A stretch of DNA of 64,000 nucleotides from Rhodococcus jostii RHA1 (GCF_000014565.1 NC_008270.1:186001-250000); one strand, 5' to 3'; numbered from the stretch's first letter, positions 1-9,618 are shown. Program-made: numbers and translations. Notes: generated by a model from the letters alone, not told the origin.

Positions 1-1347
1 GTGAGGGCCGATGAGGTGCCGTCGAAGATCTGTCCAACTCCACCGATGCAGCCGTATCCACCAGCGAGCAATCCTGTGCCACACGAAGATGGCGAGGGAT
101 TGCAGGACACTCTTGGCTACCGCGTACCGAAAGTAATTGGACCAGCCGCGCATGATCCGGTTGAGCCGGATCAGCACATCCCTTGGTGGCTGCTGCGACA
201 GCCTGCTCGTCACGGCACGAATCTTGTCCTTCAGCGACCGGAGGGGCCGGTCGGCGATGAACACGTAGACGTACCACTTGTCCGTCCCTTTCTTGCGTTT
301 CCACTGGAGGCGGAACCCGAGAAAGTCGAACCCCTCGCCCATGTGCACCACTCGGGTCTTGGATTCGGAGAACCGAAGCCCCAACGGCGCGATCACATCA
401 GCGATCTCTTCGCGCAAGTCGTTCACATCGTCGCAGCTACCGAACACGAGCACGACGAAATCGTCCGCGTAGCGCACGATTCGCCAGTTCGGCAGGCCTC
501 TCCTACGACGGAGAGCGCGACCTGTCGGGGTGCTCATAGCGCCGCCCGGTTGCCACGGCCCGTGAACGTGCTCATCGAGCACGCTCAGGGCGATGTTGGC
601 CAACAGCGGCGACAAGATGCCACCTTGCGGCGTGCCGGTCGGATTGTCCTCGTGATGGCCGGTTTCGCTCATCACTCCGGCCTTGAGGAACGACTTGACC
701 AGCAGCAACACACGCTTGTCTTTGACCCGTTCTCGTACACGGCCCATAAGAGCCGTGTGCTCGATCGAATCGAAACACGCTTCGATGTCGGCATCTAGCA
801 CCCAGCGATAACCCTTGGTGCCGAAATACTGAATCTCCGCGACTGCGTCGTGCGCCCGCCGCTTCGGCCGAAACCCATAGGAGACCGGCAGGAAGTCGGC
901 CTCGAAGATCGGTTCCAGCACCAGCTTCAGCGCCGCCTGAACGACCCGATCCGCAACCGTCGGAATCCCCAGCTTCCGGACTTTCCCGCTGCCGCCCGGT
1001 TTGGGAATCTTACGTTCCCGCACCGGAAGCGGACGAAACGAGCCGTCCTTCAACTGAGTCCGCAGATCGTCCAGAAATCCGGACATCCCCACACTCGCCT
1101 CCACGTCGGCGACGGTCATACCGTCGACGCCGGGAGTCTTCGCGCCGGTATTGCCCGCAACCCGTTCGAACGCCACACGCAATGTGGCCGGATCGTGCAC
1201 GAAGTTGAACAGGTCATCGAACCTGCGGCCGGAATCGGCCGCCGCCCAATGGTGAAGCTTGGCCTGCATCCCCGATACCCGAGCACGTGGGCCCGGTGGG
1301 TCCGCGATGTCCGGGGCGACGATGTTCACCGCCGCGTCTTTCGGCAT
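1..1347 (-). CDS. ltrA: Group II intron reverse transcriptase/maturase (partial, no stop in window)
   Basis: This open frame of 449 codons starts at ATG 1347 behind AAGGAG and continues past base 1. It is the intron-encoded protein that promotes splicing and retrohoming. Visible features in order are an N-terminal region with the NTGAKTPGVDG motif (about residue 60), the RT fingers stretch RKLGIPTVADRVVQAA, SYGFRPKRRAHDA, DADIEACFDSI, GTPQGGILSPLLANI and the catalytic YADDF motif (near residue 295). A maturase X-domain stretch including LNRIMRGWSNYF follows. A D/endonuclease domain cannot be judged because the C-terminus is cut off. No internal stop was seen, so it may be functional. Confidence 0.93.
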   Translation of the reverse strand, partial: MPKDAAVNIVAPDIADPPGPRARVSGMQAKLHHWAAADSGRRFDDLFNFVHDPATLRVAFERVAGNTGAKTPGVDGMTVADVEASVGMSGFLDDLRTQLKDGSFRPLPVRERKIPKPGGSGKVRKLGIPTVADRVVQAALKLVLEPIFEADFLPVSYGFRPKRRAHDAVAEIQYFGTKGYRWVLDADIEACFDSIEHTALMGRVRERVKDKRVLLLVKSFLKAGVMSETGHHEDNPTGTPQGGILSPLLANIALSVLDEHVHGPWQPGGAMSTPTGRALRRRRGLPNWRIVRYADDFVVLVFGSCDDVNDLREEIADVIAPLGLRFSESKTRVVHMGEGFDFLGFRLQWKRKKGTDKWYVYVFIADRPLRSLKDKIRAVTSRLSQQPPRDVLIRLNRIMRGWSNYFRYAVAKSVLQSLAIFVWHRIARWWIRLHRWSWTDLRRHLIGPH

Positions 1348-1934
1348 TACAGTCTCCTTCCCTTCTCGATACCGCTGCCGCCCTTCCCCATGTGTCGGGC
1401 TTTCCCCGGCTCGGAGTACTACGACGGCTCCGCCCCATCCCGACCTGATCGGCGGTCGGTGCGCCCAACCGTCCCCACGGACCGGATGCCCGTAGGTCGG
1501 TAAGACCGAGATGGTTCCCGTGTTCACTGTTGTTCGCTCGACGGAGGAGGAGCCCGACTCTGTCCCTGCGGCATCACCACGGCTACCCCGCAGCAATTTC
1601 ACCGTGGTCTCCCGGCCAGCCGACCTATCCGACCTAGGAGTTCCCCACCGACGACTCGGTGGGTGCGCACCGCTGCCGGCCCAGATCCGCCAGATTCGAG
1701 CCGGTGCAAGATGAAGAGACGTAAACGCCGGTTCCTCTCGTACTCCTTTCCGTCCCGCTCGCCGGACCCGCACCATCTGGCAGTGCTGACACGTCCCGGC
1801 TTTGTCAGGGCTGCTTCCCGCCCTCCCCGGCACCACCCGGATCAGGCTGCCCTCAGCTCCACCGTCCGGCTGCGACAGGATCGGCGATGCAGGTCTTTCA
1901 CCTCCATTCGAATCAACAGCGCCTCACGGCGCAC
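1..1934 (-). mobile_element. Group II intron, 5' portion (runs off window start)
   Basis: The minus strand carries a group II intron whose 5' end I place at 1934. The sequence there begins GTGCGCC, matching the GUGYG consensus, and it starts exactly where similarity of the upstream ORF to IS1380 transposases stops. About 587 nt of presumed domains I-III, with a GGTGAAAGACC element typical of domain I, separate this end from the intron-encoded reverse transcriptase starting at 1347. That spacing is normal for bacterial group II introns. Domains V and VI and the 3' splice site lie outside the window. The boundary is inferred from the motif plus loss of exon homology, not from a fold. Confidence 0.75.
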
Positions 1935-2885
1935 GGGGCGTTCCTTGCGCAGGATCAATCGGGTTCCTTCCGGCCAGGCGTCGAGGCCGACCAGGCCGGT
2001 GGCCTCGGCGACCCATGCGCCGTCGCGGATTTCGCCGTCGGAGTCGATCGCCGGCATCCACGCCGCCTTCGCGTTGAGGGTTTCGGTGGCCTCGCGGACA
2101 CGGTCGTCGACGGCGAAGCCGAAGGAGAACCCCACCCCGGCGGCGCGGCAGGCGTCGGCGAATCCGTGGGTCGCCCCGGCCGAGTCGCTGCGCACCAGAA
2201 TCTTCTGCCCGGCGGGGTCGGTCGGATCGGGCCGATACGCCGGTGGCAGCGATTCGAGTGCCCACCCGAGGACGGTGACGTGGTCGGCTGCGGTGTTGCT
2301 TCCCGCATTCCCCGGACGGAGCAACCCGGCCAACGCCTCACCGCCGGCGATGTCGGGCCGGTCCAGAAAGGCCAGCAGTGGGTGATAACCATAGGTCTTC
2401 TTCCAGGTAGCAGCCGCGTTCTCCTTGCCCTCGGAATGGTCGAGGGTGATGGTGGCATCGACGTCGATGCGTAACCACTCCGCGGCGGTAGGGGCGGCCC
2501 CTGCTTCCCACGCCTGCTCCCGGGCCTGCGCTCGCGCGGCGCGGATCCCGGGCAGGTGGTCGGCATCGATACGCTCATCGACCAGCCGCCACATCGTCGT
2601 TGTCGACGCCGACGGGCCGAACACATGCATGCGGCCGGCACAACTTCGTGCTGCGACGTCCACACAGTCGGCACCGTCCGCCACCGCGGCGACCAGGTCG
2701 GCGAACACCGAACCCGGCGCATACGCCCATTTCCCGCGGTAGGTATCGGCCAATACCGCCGTGACCTGCGTGGACAGCCCCGTCAGATCCGCCACTTCCC
2801 GCAGCATCCCCACACCGGCATGCGACACCACGCCCCGTCCGTCGGCCGATACTTTCACCCGTGGACCCGCTGCGATACTCTTCAC
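1935..2885 (-). pseudogene. IS1380-family transposase, 5' exon interrupted by the group II intron
   Basis: A GTG-started frame at 2885 encodes 317 residues of an IS1380-type DDE transposase. Family features seen are the VSADGRGVVSHAGV start, GWALESLP, the DVDATITLDHSEGKENAA segment with the catalytic Asp, GYHPLLAFLD, LLRPGNAGSNTAADH and ILVRSDSAGATH. Similarity ends after RLILRKERP at 1935, where the intron begins, so the remaining roughly 110-150 residues should lie beyond base 1. Reading on into the intron gives an unrelated tail ending at 1842. If the intron splices, the transposase could still be made. No terminal inverted repeat was found upstream of 2885. Confidence 0.85.
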
Positions 2886-3005
2886 CTGCGAAGTGCCTTC
2901 CCGTCGGCATTGTGGAACCGTAGAGAAGTCCCATTATGCCGTGCAGGACAGGCACTTTCGCTCATGCACACACCCTGATCCATCGCCCCACACGAAAAAT
3001 TCAGG

Positions 3006-3176
3006 CTAAAACACGTCAGTCAGGTCCGCGTGGGTCAAAGTTGCCTTGAGCAGGTCCGCGCCGGACAGGTCTGCAGATGGTAGGTCTGCAGATGACAAGT
3101 CGAATCGGCAACCCGCCCAGCGATTTTGGTCTCCCCGAGGGCGCTTCCGGATCGCACTCAATATTGCAATGCGCGC
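3006..3176 (-). pseudogene. Pentapeptide-repeat protein C-terminal fragment
   Basis: The last 56 codons before the stop at 3006 read as a pentapeptide-repeat tail: RFDLSSADLPSADLSGADLL, then KATLTHADLTDVF, with the A(D/N)LxX periodicity of that fold. A short charged helix-like segment (ARIAILSAIRKR) precedes it, as in actinobacterial proteins of this type. Upstream of about 3176 the frame becomes non-homologous and runs antisense to an acyl-CoA synthetase fragment. I read it as the 3' remnant of a rearranged gene rather than a complete small gene. The boundary is approximate. Confidence 0.5.
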
Positions 3177-3380
3177 TTTTTGCTCTTGTGGATCTGGCTT
3201 CGGTGGTTGCGCGGGTGTCAACCAGAGCCGGGGCAGTCCCATTGGCAGTTCAGAAGGCGATGCTCGATGACACCTACGGATGGTCCAATGCTCGTGGCAA
3301 CGAGGTGGTCCCATCACCCTGGCAAGCGACATACGAGGGGGAGGCGAATGTACCGGTGGTTCCCGGACGCGTCGCTGACG

Positions 3381-3525
3381 GTAGTGCAGGCGCTGCTCAA
3401 GACCCGCTCGGGCAAGATCCTGCGCAAGACGATGCGGCAGATCGCCGACCACGAGGAATACCGTGCCCTCCACCATCGAGGACGTCGCCGTCCTCGACGC
3501 GCTGAAGCGACCGTCACGTGTGCGC
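3381..3525 (+). pseudogene. Acyl-CoA synthetase (PrpE/Acs-type) C-terminal remnant
   Basis: This stretch encodes the conserved C-terminal end of a propionyl/acetyl-CoA synthetase: KTRSGKILRKTMRQIAD, containing the acetylatable Lys of the PxxxSGK motif. The continuation PSTIEDVAVLDALK is in a different frame, beginning at about 3463. A small deletion inside GAGGAATACCGTGCCC accounts for the shift. Only about 45 codons remain, with no start, so this is a relic stranded between a pentapeptide fragment and an IS110 fragment. Confidence 0.7.
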
Positions 3526-3557
3526 CGGCGACGGGGATCGGGCGGCGCTGACGTCCC

Positions 3558-3656
3558 ACCACCTTGCCCGCCGCCTTGGCCACATCGATCGCAGCAACCC
3601 GATCGATCACCAACTCGTGATCATCGTCGGGAATCTCTTCCAGTTCCGGCTCCACT
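3558..3656 (-). pseudogene. IS110-family transposase N-terminal fragment
   Basis: A GTG at 3656 preceded by GGAGG opens a frame reading ELEEIPDDDHELVIDRVAAI then DVAKAAGKV. This matches the DEDD-type N-terminus of IS110 transposases, with the first catalytic Asp in AAIDVAK. Similarity stops after about 33 residues. The remaining roughly 370 residues of a normal IS110 transposase are missing. It is a breakpoint scar next to the synthetase remnant. Confidence 0.6.
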
Positions 3657-3659
3657 TTG

Positions 3660-4336
3660 TTTGTCCTCCAGTCGCGTCGGAACTCTCCACGGGCGGGCCG
3701 CCTGGGGGCCTCGGTCGAGGGAATCCGAAATTCTGACCGGCGTGCTCGAAGCAACAGTGCGTGACCCTTCCAAGGTCGGGCCCCGGCGCCAGGCTTATTT
3801 ACGGGCTTACACTCCCAAGAAAACGTCGGCGTCGGCGGGCGACCCGACCCCATTTTCAGGCCTGCGAGGCGTCCCGGGAACGGAACTGGGTGCTCATTTG
3901 ACTTGACGAACTGCGGGTTCCATGGAGTTCGTCCGCCGACTCCACTTTTTCAAAAGGTTGACGTCTTGTACTTTTGCGATGACCCACCAGAACTCGGGCC
4001 GTCGAGGGCCTGGAACAGCGCCGGGTGCCGTCCAGGCCGGGCGGCCGAACAGTTTGCAGATCTTCGCCCTTGGGGTGTGGCGGTGAACGCGAAATCCGAG
4101 GTTCGACGCCGAGGCCGGGTCTTTGGGTTTCGGCCCAGAATGTCCTCGGTATCCACGGTACCGCCCTCCCACGGTTCGGCGAGCTCGGTCTCGGACTGGA
4201 CGGCCGCGAGATCACGAAGGGGGTGACATCGCCCAGGCGGGGTGGCAGCGCGTTGCCCGTGCACCGCGGTCGTGGTAGCCGACCCAGCTGGAGATCGCAG
4301 GCCTTGAGATCACCCGGCCGGTGTTGCCGATCCACA
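3660..4336. other. No gene recognised
   Basis: Several overlapping open frames exist on both strands, but none shows a domain, a good ribosome site or sensible codon use. It separates the IS scrap region from the terephthalate module. A GGTTCGACGCC element near 4103 resembles a tRNA T-arm, but no cloverleaf can be built around it. Confidence 0.5.
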
Positions 4337-5716
4337 CTACTTGCGGGCGAGCGAATGACTTTCTGCCGACTTGCGATCGGGGTGATTGTCGCTTCGGACC
4401 CAGCGGCCGAGGAGGAAGACCGCAGCTCCGGCGACGAGCATGGGGACTGACATTGCGTAGAAGACTGCACTGGCGGACCAGCCCATGCCGAGTGCCGCTC
4501 CGACCGCGATCGGCCCGACGATGCCGCCGAGGCGGCCAACACCCAACGCCCATCCAACCCCGGTGGACCGCATCGGTGTCGGATAGAACACCGCGGACAG
4601 CGCGATGAGGCTCTTCTGTCCACCGCTGATGCAGACCCCCGCAAAAAAATTGGCCGTCAATAGGACCCACAACGGCGCCGTAAAGGCGACACCGGTCAGC
4701 GCAACGAATGCGAATCCGACGACATAAACGGTTCCGAGGGTGACGTACGCGCCGAGTCGGTCCATACAGGGCCCGGTGACAAATGCAGCGGCGATGCCGC
4801 CGACAGTCGTGAGGGTGGTGGCGGTGACCACCGTACCCATGTCGTAGTCCAGGCTCGTCATGATCGACGGTAGCCAGCTCTGCAGCGCGTAAAACTCGCC
4901 GAGGTTGATGACGAAGACCAGCCACAGCAGCAGGGTTCCCAAGACCCGGTCACGGGTGAACAGGCTCCTCAGTGCAGTGCGTTGTCCGTCGGTCCGCTTC
5001 TCGGCCTCGTAGGTGATGTCGGGGCCGACGGCGAGGGCGGGATCCATTTTGCGGAAGATCGCCTGGATTCTGTTGGGCTCCGCGCCTCGGTTGATCATTG
5101 AGGTGAGTGAGTCCGGCAGGTAGCGCAGCAACGCCGGGAGCAGGAGCAGCGGTGCTACTGCGCCGACGACGAGTACCGACCGCCAGCCGAGGATCGGGAT
5201 CAGCCAACCGGAGACCAGCCCTGCCGCGACGAATCCGAGGGAGAAGCCGCAATAGATCACCAGGACGAAGGTTGCTCGAAGACGCTTGGGGCTGAATTCG
5301 CCCGTCAGTGCGATGGCACTCGGCGCGGCGGCACCGAGCCCCATTCCGGTGATGAAGCGCAACGCCATCAGTTCGGTGACGTTCTGTGACCAGGCCGCCG
5401 CCAACGTGCCGAGCGCGAAGATGACCGTGCTCGTGAGGATCATCCGGCGGTGGCCGAACCGCTCGGACAGCGGCGAGAGCGCCAGATAGCCGACCATGAG
5501 ACCGGCGAGAGCGGCGGAGAAGATGGGCCCGAGCACCTGTTTCGACAGGCCCCACTCCTCGGCGATGTGGGGCGCCATGTAGCTGATGCTCTGGGTGTCG
5601 AAGCCGTCGATGAACATGACCACCCCACACAGGGCGATCACGATGTACTGGTATCGACTCACTGGCCGCGAATCGATGAAATCCGGCAGTGTCACGCGCG
5701 ATGGTGCTAAGGACAT
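4337..5716 (-). CDS. tpaK: MFS aromatic-acid:H+ symporter, probable terephthalate importer
   Basis: This 459-residue major facilitator protein has about 12 hydrophobic segments and belongs to the AAHS (aromatic acid:proton symporter) group that includes PcaK and BenK. Markers are MFIDGFDTQSISYMAP in TM1, the loop 2-3 motif LSERFGHRRM, and the TM4 motif RFITGMGLGAAAPSAIAL. It is the last gene of the terephthalate operon, 57 nt after the reductase gene. By position and family it should import terephthalate at the cytoplasmic membrane, like TpaK described in Rhodococcus RHA1. The substrate is inferred from context; another aromatic acid is possible. Confidence 0.88.
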   Translation of the reverse strand: MSLAPSRVTLPDFIDSRPVSRYQYIVIALCGVVMFIDGFDTQSISYMAPHIAEEWGLSKQVLGPIFSAALAGLMVGYLALSPLSERFGHRRMILTSTVIFALGTLAAAWSQNVTELMALRFITGMGLGAAAPSAIALTGEFSPKRLRATFVLVIYCGFSLGFVAAGLVSGWLIPILGWRSVLVVGAVAPLLLLPALLRYLPDSLTSMINRGAEPNRIQAIFRKMDPALAVGPDITYEAEKRTDGQRTALRSLFTRDRVLGTLLLWLVFVINLGEFYALQSWLPSIMTSLDYDMGTVVTATTLTTVGGIAAAFVTGPCMDRLGAYVTLGTVYVVGFAFVALTGVAFTAPLWVLLTANFFAGVCISGGQKSLIALSAVFYPTPMRSTGVGWALGVGRLGGIVGPIAVGAALGMGWSASAVFYAMSVPMLVAGAAVFLLGRWVRSDNHPDRKSAESHSLARK

Positions 5717-5773
5717 GATTGCCTCACATTATCTGATGCCCGGTTGCCCGGATGATGTGGTTGTGGTAGCGGA

Positions 5774-6784
5774 TCACGCGGTGACAACGGGCTCGCCCGA
5801 CGGTACGAAGGCGTCGCAATAGAAATTGTCTGGCGCCAAACCGGCCTCGTGGACAAAATCCTCGCGTGCCGCCGAGGTCATTGCGGGGCTTCCGCATGCA
5901 TAGACCTCGTGGTCGCTGAGGTTCGCGTAGTCCTCGAGCACCGCTCGATGAACGAGCCCGGTGCGTCCGGTCCAGTCCTCCGCGGGATGTGACAGGACGG
6001 GAGTGAATGAGACACGACCCGGATCCGAGGCCCACTTCTCGGGCAACTCGGGTAGGTAGATGTCGCCCTGTCCTCGTGCGCCCCAGTAGAGGTGCACGGA
6101 CCGTTCTCCACCACGTTTGAGGTGGTCCTCGATGATCGATTTGACCGGGGCGAAGCCGGTGCCGCTGGCGACGAAGATGACCGGCCTGTCCGAGTCGGGG
6201 TTCAGTGAGAACTCGCCGTAGGGCAGCTCGATCCTCAGTCTGGTTCCCTTTTCGAGCCCGCCGAGCACCTCATCGGAGAAGCGTCCACCCTGCACCCGAC
6301 GAATGTGCAGCTGCACTCCGTCGTTCTCATGCGGCGGATTCGCCATCGAATAATTCCGGCTGTCACCGTCGTCGAGAAAGACTTTCAGGTACTGCCCGGC
6401 AGCGAACTTCGCACGCACCCCGGTGGGGAGACGCAGCTGCACCACCGTGACATCGGGCGACGGACGGGTGATCCGATGGACCTTTGCGGTCAGGGTCTTG
6501 CGTATCACCCTGTCCTGCTGGGTGATCCGCTTGGGCGTGATCGAGGTGTCGGTGCTCGGCCGGGCCTGGCAGAACAGCACTCCACTCTGAGGGCCTTGCG
6601 ACATCCCCCAGCCGCGCACATCGAGGCAGCCGGCATCGAGTGCGCCTTCGCAACTCGAGCACACGCCTTTGCGGCACGAGTACGGGATCGCGTATCCGGA
6701 ACGTTCCGCCGCGTCGAGCACGCTCTCATCGGGCTCGCACGGAAAGCTGATGTCCGTTCCGGTGACAGTAACTGTGTAGGTCAT
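5774..6784 (-). CDS. tphA1: Terephthalate 1,2-dioxygenase reductase component
   Basis: This 336-residue NAD(P)H:oxygenase reductase passes electrons to the Rieske oxygenase. Domain order is an N-terminal plant-type [2Fe-2S] ferredoxin (residues 1-90; CRKGVCSSCEG, then a fourth Cys in LFCQAR), an FAD-binding barrel (RNYSMAN, about residue 143), and a nucleotide-binding domain (GTGFAPVKSII, about 209; terminal YACGSPAM). The length equals that of TphA1 proteins. Its ATG overlaps the stop of the dehydrogenase gene (ATGA), indicating translational coupling. In this order (oxygenase, dehydrogenase, reductase, transporter) the cluster matches rhodococcal tpa operons. Confidence 0.92.
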   Translation of the reverse strand: MTYTVTVTGTDISFPCEPDESVLDAAERSGYAIPYSCRKGVCSSCEGALDAGCLDVRGWGMSQGPQSGVLFCQARPSTDTSITPKRITQQDRVIRKTLTAKVHRITRPSPDVTVVQLRLPTGVRAKFAAGQYLKVFLDDGDSRNYSMANPPHENDGVQLHIRRVQGGRFSDEVLGGLEKGTRLRIELPYGEFSLNPDSDRPVIFVASGTGFAPVKSIIEDHLKRGGERSVHLYWGARGQGDIYLPELPEKWASDPGRVSFTPVLSHPAEDWTGRTGLVHRAVLEDYANLSDHEVYACGSPAMTSAAREDFVHEAGLAPDNFYCDAFVPSGEPVVTA

Positions 6785-7797
6785 GAGGTAGCTCCAAAGG
6801 GGCCGGGTGCGGACATGTGGGTTTCGGCGGCGCCGACGAGTCGCAACGCCCCGACTACCGCATCCGGGTCGGCTGTGCCCTTGCCGGCAATGTCGAACCC
6901 CGCGCCGTGGCCGACACTGGAGAACCGCACTCCGGCGCCGATCGTCATCGCGGCTGCGCTGCGCCCAGCGAGGAGTTTGACGGGAATATGGCCCTGATCG
7001 TGGTACATGGCGACGAACGCGTCGAAGCCGGGGTCTGCCAGCATGAGGTCGGCCCCGACCGGTCCCGAGGCGTCGATCCCTGCGGCGCGCAGCCGCTCCA
7101 CCGCTGGCGTTGTCACCCGCAGGTCCTCGTCACCGAACAAACCGCCCTCGCCGGCGTGTGGATTGATGCCGAAGACGCCGATGCGCGGGGACGGGATGCC
7201 CTGCGCCTGTAACGTCTCCACCGCGGCACGTGCCGCCCCGTGCACCAGCTCGGGCGTGAGGCGCCCAAGCGCATCCCGCAGCGATTCGTGCAACGTTGCG
7301 TGCACGATGCGCAAACCGGCACCGATCAACATCAAGAACACCTGATCGGGCCGCGCGCCGACGAGTTCGGCCAGCAAGCTCGGATATCCGTCGAAGGAGA
7401 TGCCGGCGGCGTTGACCGCGGTTTCCGAGTGCGGGCACGCGACGATGCCGCGGGCTCCGCCGCCCTGCAGGCAGCGCACGGCCCGTTCCAGGTACGCCAC
7501 CGTCGCCTTCCCGGCTTCGGCTGTCACCCGGCCCGGGGCGAAGGCCCCGGCGGGCAGCGAGGGCACCGGAAGCAGGTCGACGACATCGGCCATGGGCGTG
7601 GCCAAGCCGTCGGCTGTCTCGCGGACCGTCATGCCTGCCCGGTGGGCGAGCGGCTCGACGACACATCGATCGCCCACCAGGACCGGATTGAATGCGGGAT
7701 GCTCCTGCGCTGCCATGACGGCCTTCACCGCGAGCTCGGGGCCGATTCCATTCGGATCGCCGATCGTGAGCAGGACCCGCGGGGGGGACCCACTCAT
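6781..7797 (-). CDS. tphB: cis-Dihydrodiol dehydrogenase of terephthalate pathway (PdxA family)
   Basis: This 338-residue PdxA-family protein should oxidise and decarboxylate 1,2-dihydroxy-3,5-cyclohexadiene-1,4-dicarboxylate to protocatechuate. The family start VLLTIGDPNGIGPE is clear. Metal-ligand regions are HATLHESL and MYHDQGHIPVK, and FGINPHAGEGG is the usual PdxA signature. I chose ATG 7797, which overlaps the small-subunit stop as ATGA; an upstream in-frame start at 7839 would overlap that gene by 46 bases. Real PdxA (vitamin B6) is unlikely because the gene sits inside an oxygenase operon. Confidence 0.9.
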   Translation of the reverse strand: MSGSPPRVLLTIGDPNGIGPELAVKAVMAAQEHPAFNPVLVGDRCVVEPLAHRAGMTVRETADGLATPMADVVDLLPVPSLPAGAFAPGRVTAEAGKATVAYLERAVRCLQGGGARGIVACPHSETAVNAAGISFDGYPSLLAELVGARPDQVFLMLIGAGLRIVHATLHESLRDALGRLTPELVHGAARAAVETLQAQGIPSPRIGVFGINPHAGEGGLFGDEDLRVTTPAVERLRAAGIDASGPVGADLMLADPGFDAFVAMYHDQGHIPVKLLAGRSAAAMTIGAGVRFSSVGHGAGFDIAGKGTADPDAVVGALRLVGAAETHMSAPGPFGATS

Positions 7798-8264
7798 AGC
7801 GGGAGCGCCAACAGGGTATCGATGTTGGTGCTGTCGCACACCACGACTCGTTCGGCAATCTTCAACTGATCGTCCACGTCGACATACCGGTCGACATACC
7901 GCCCGCTGGCGAAGATGTCGGATTGGCCGTCGCGCATCACCCGCACCACCAGGAAGCTGGTCTCGGCATGGATACCGTCACCGTTCTCTTCCAGGACCGA
8001 GGGCTGGCCCAGGATGTGACGGTAGGTGTGTTGCTCGTAGATGTTGGCTTCACGCAGCGCCGATACGCGGTCGACCAGCATCCGGCGAGTGTTGGCCCAC
8101 ACCAGTCCGGCGGGCAGGCCTTCGCTGTAGTTCTGTGCGGTGGTGATCCGGTACATGCAGTTTTCGACGAAGAAGTCCGGCCACTGCTCGAGCGGCCCCT
8201 CGTCGATGCAGCGGGAGTAGTCGGCCTGCACGCGGCCGATTCGCTGGAAGTCGTTCACGCTCAT
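7794..8264 (-). CDS. tphA3: Terephthalate 1,2-dioxygenase small (beta) subunit
   Basis: This 156-residue ring-hydroxylating dioxygenase beta subunit has the SnoaL/NTF2-like fold. Seen are the N-terminal [16 protein letters not shown] segment, [10 protein letters not shown], and the C-terminal [20 protein letters not shown]. It is structural, assembling with the alpha subunit into the oxygenase. It overlaps the large-subunit stop by 4 nt (ATGA) and the downstream dehydrogenase start in the same way, so stoichiometric translation is likely. Confidence 0.9.
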   Translation of the reverse strand: MSVNDFQRIGRVQADYSRCIDEGPLEQWPDFFVENCMYRITTAQNYSEGLPAGLVWANTRRMLVDRVSALREANIYEQHTYRHILGQPSVLEENGDGIHAETSFLVVRVMRDGQSDIFASGRYVDRYVDVDDQLKIAERVVVCDSTNIDTLLALPL

Positions 8265-9526
8265 GCCTCTTCCTGTCGGTTCATCGCGGCCCGGTATGCC
8301 TTCCAGAAGCCGCGGACCGATGCTTCGGTGACACGGCTTTCGCTGGATTCGGCGAGACTGCCTCCCATTTCGAGCACGGCGGACTGGCTTGCCGCACCTG
8401 CGATTCCGCGTTGCACGAACCCTCCGACACAGCCGTCCTCCATCGAGATGTAGCCTGCGGGGCCCACGAGGTTGGCCTGCTTGAGTCGTACTTCCCGCTG
8501 CTCGGGCGTGTCTTCTTCGAAGCCGAGGTACGTCCAGTTCAGCCGTGTTCGTTCGACCCCGGTCGGCAGGATCTGGCGCACAGCCACGGAGTTCTGGATC
8601 TGCTGCAACACGAAGCCCGGGAAGACGGAGAGGATCTGCAGCGTCGTATCGTCACCGACCTCGCTGAACCCCTCGAGCAAGGTTGGATCGGCCAGTGTGT
8701 AGGCGCTTTCGGACCGGATGTTCTGATCTGAGTACGCGACGTCCTTCTCGGCGTCTCGGTCGATCGCTGAGTAACTGACGTGGTGACCGCCGCTCTCGTC
8801 GACGATGATCCCACCGCGCTGCGACAGTCGGTTGAGCTCGAAGGTCGTGAAGAACAGGTGCAGGATGCTGGCGTGGTAGGAGTCCTTGACGTTCTCTACG
8901 TACAGCTTCCAGTTGTTGGGAAGGATTTGTGTGAAGCGTCCGATGATCTCGGGTGTGCGCCCCGCGAGGACACGGGCGATCCGACTCGTGATCTCTTCGC
9001 CGAGATAGTCCTCGATGTCAGGCACGTCATCGGAGAAACTACCGAAAACCAGGCCGTGAAGTACGGCGATGCGCAACTTGCGCGGTCCGTGGTCCTCCAT
9101 ACAGAACGAATCAGGCATTCCGCCTTTGCCTTTGACTCCGTCCTGGAATGCTACTCCGGTCAGATCGCCCTGCAGGTTGTAGCTCCACGCGTGGTAGACG
9201 CACGTAAAGTCCTTCGTGTTTCCGCGGTCGTCCAGGGCGAGTAGGGCGCCGCGATGGGCGCACCGGTTTTCGAAGCCGTAGAGCTCACCGTCTCGGTCGC
9301 GCGCCACGATCACCGGTGTCTCGCCGACGAAGGTGGAGCAGTAGTCTCCCGGGCCGGCTACCTCGGCTTCCAGGCACAGGTAGCTCCAGTACGGGCCGTG
9401 GAACAACTTGGTCTGCTCGGCCGCGTAGACGTCTTCGCCCTGGAACACCCGATACGGCACCCGGGTGAGGTCGTCGGTCCAATCCGCCTGGGTCTCGCGG
9501 ACCGTGTCGACAACGCTGCTTTCCAT
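8261..9526 (-). CDS. tphA2: Terephthalate 1,2-dioxygenase large (alpha) subunit
   Basis: This 421-residue Rieske non-haem iron oxygenase is the first gene of the minus-strand operon. The Rieske [2Fe-2S] ligands lie in CAHRG and CVYHAWSY (about residues 85-110), and the mononuclear Fe triad is in [13 protein letters not shown] (about 213-225). The ATG at 9526 has GAGGAG upstream. With the reductase it adds O2 across the 1,2 carbons of terephthalate. Substrate is assigned from the operon: PdxA-type dehydrogenase, IclR regulator and AAHS transporter together are specific to terephthalate clusters. A related para-carboxylated aromatic is the main alternative. Confidence 0.9.
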   Translation of the reverse strand: MESSVVDTVRETQADWTDDLTRVPYRVFQGEDVYAAEQTKLFHGPYWSYLCLEAEVAGPGDYCSTFVGETPVIVARDRDGELYGFENRCAHRGALLALDDRGNTKDFTCVYHAWSYNLQGDLTGVAFQDGVKGKGGMPDSFCMEDHGPRKLRIAVLHGLVFGSFSDDVPDIEDYLGEEITSRIARVLAGRTPEIIGRFTQILPNNWKLYVENVKDSYHASILHLFFTTFELNRLSQRGGIIVDESGGHHVSYSAIDRDAEKDVAYSDQNIRSESAYTLADPTLLEGFSEVGDDTTLQILSVFPGFVLQQIQNSVAVRQILPTGVERTRLNWTYLGFEEDTPEQREVRLKQANLVGPAGYISMEDGCVGGFVQRGIAGAASQSAVLEMGGSLAESSESRVTEASVRGFWKAYRAAMNRQEEA

Positions 9527-9583
9527 AATTTCTCCTCAGTCTGGACAACCAGTCGGGACATCAGAGAACTCGCTCGGCGGGAC

Positions 9584-9618
9584 TTGACAAGCCCCGTGGC
9601 TGTTCGTATAACGAACAT
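9584..9618 (+). promoter_or_regulatory. tphR promoter with perfect palindromic operator
   Basis: TTGACA (9584-9589) and TATAAC (9607-9612) are separated by 17 nt. Overlapping the -10 is TGTTCGTATAACGAACA (9601-9617), a perfect 7-3-7 inverted repeat of the size used by IclR proteins. Predicted initiation falls on or next to the ATG at 9619, implying a leaderless tphR message and autorepression. The same site lies about 75 nt upstream of the divergent tphA2 start, where the regulator could activate the operon. Confidence 0.75.

Noticed and set aside
1..798. Plus-strand open frame of 265 codons
   Set aside because: It is exactly antisense to the reverse transcriptase YADDF region, which has clear motifs; the plus frame has none.
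1842..1934. C-terminal extension of the IS1380 transposase frame
   Set aside because: These 30 codons read into the intron start and have no family similarity.
4080..4130. tRNA-like T-arm (GGTTCGACGCC)
   Set aside because: No matching acceptor stem, D-arm or anticodon arm could be found on either strand.
6781..7797. Genuine pyridoxine biosynthesis PdxA
   Set aside because: The gene is translationally coupled on both sides within a terephthalate oxygenase operon, where PdxA-family dehydrogenases are the expected enzyme.
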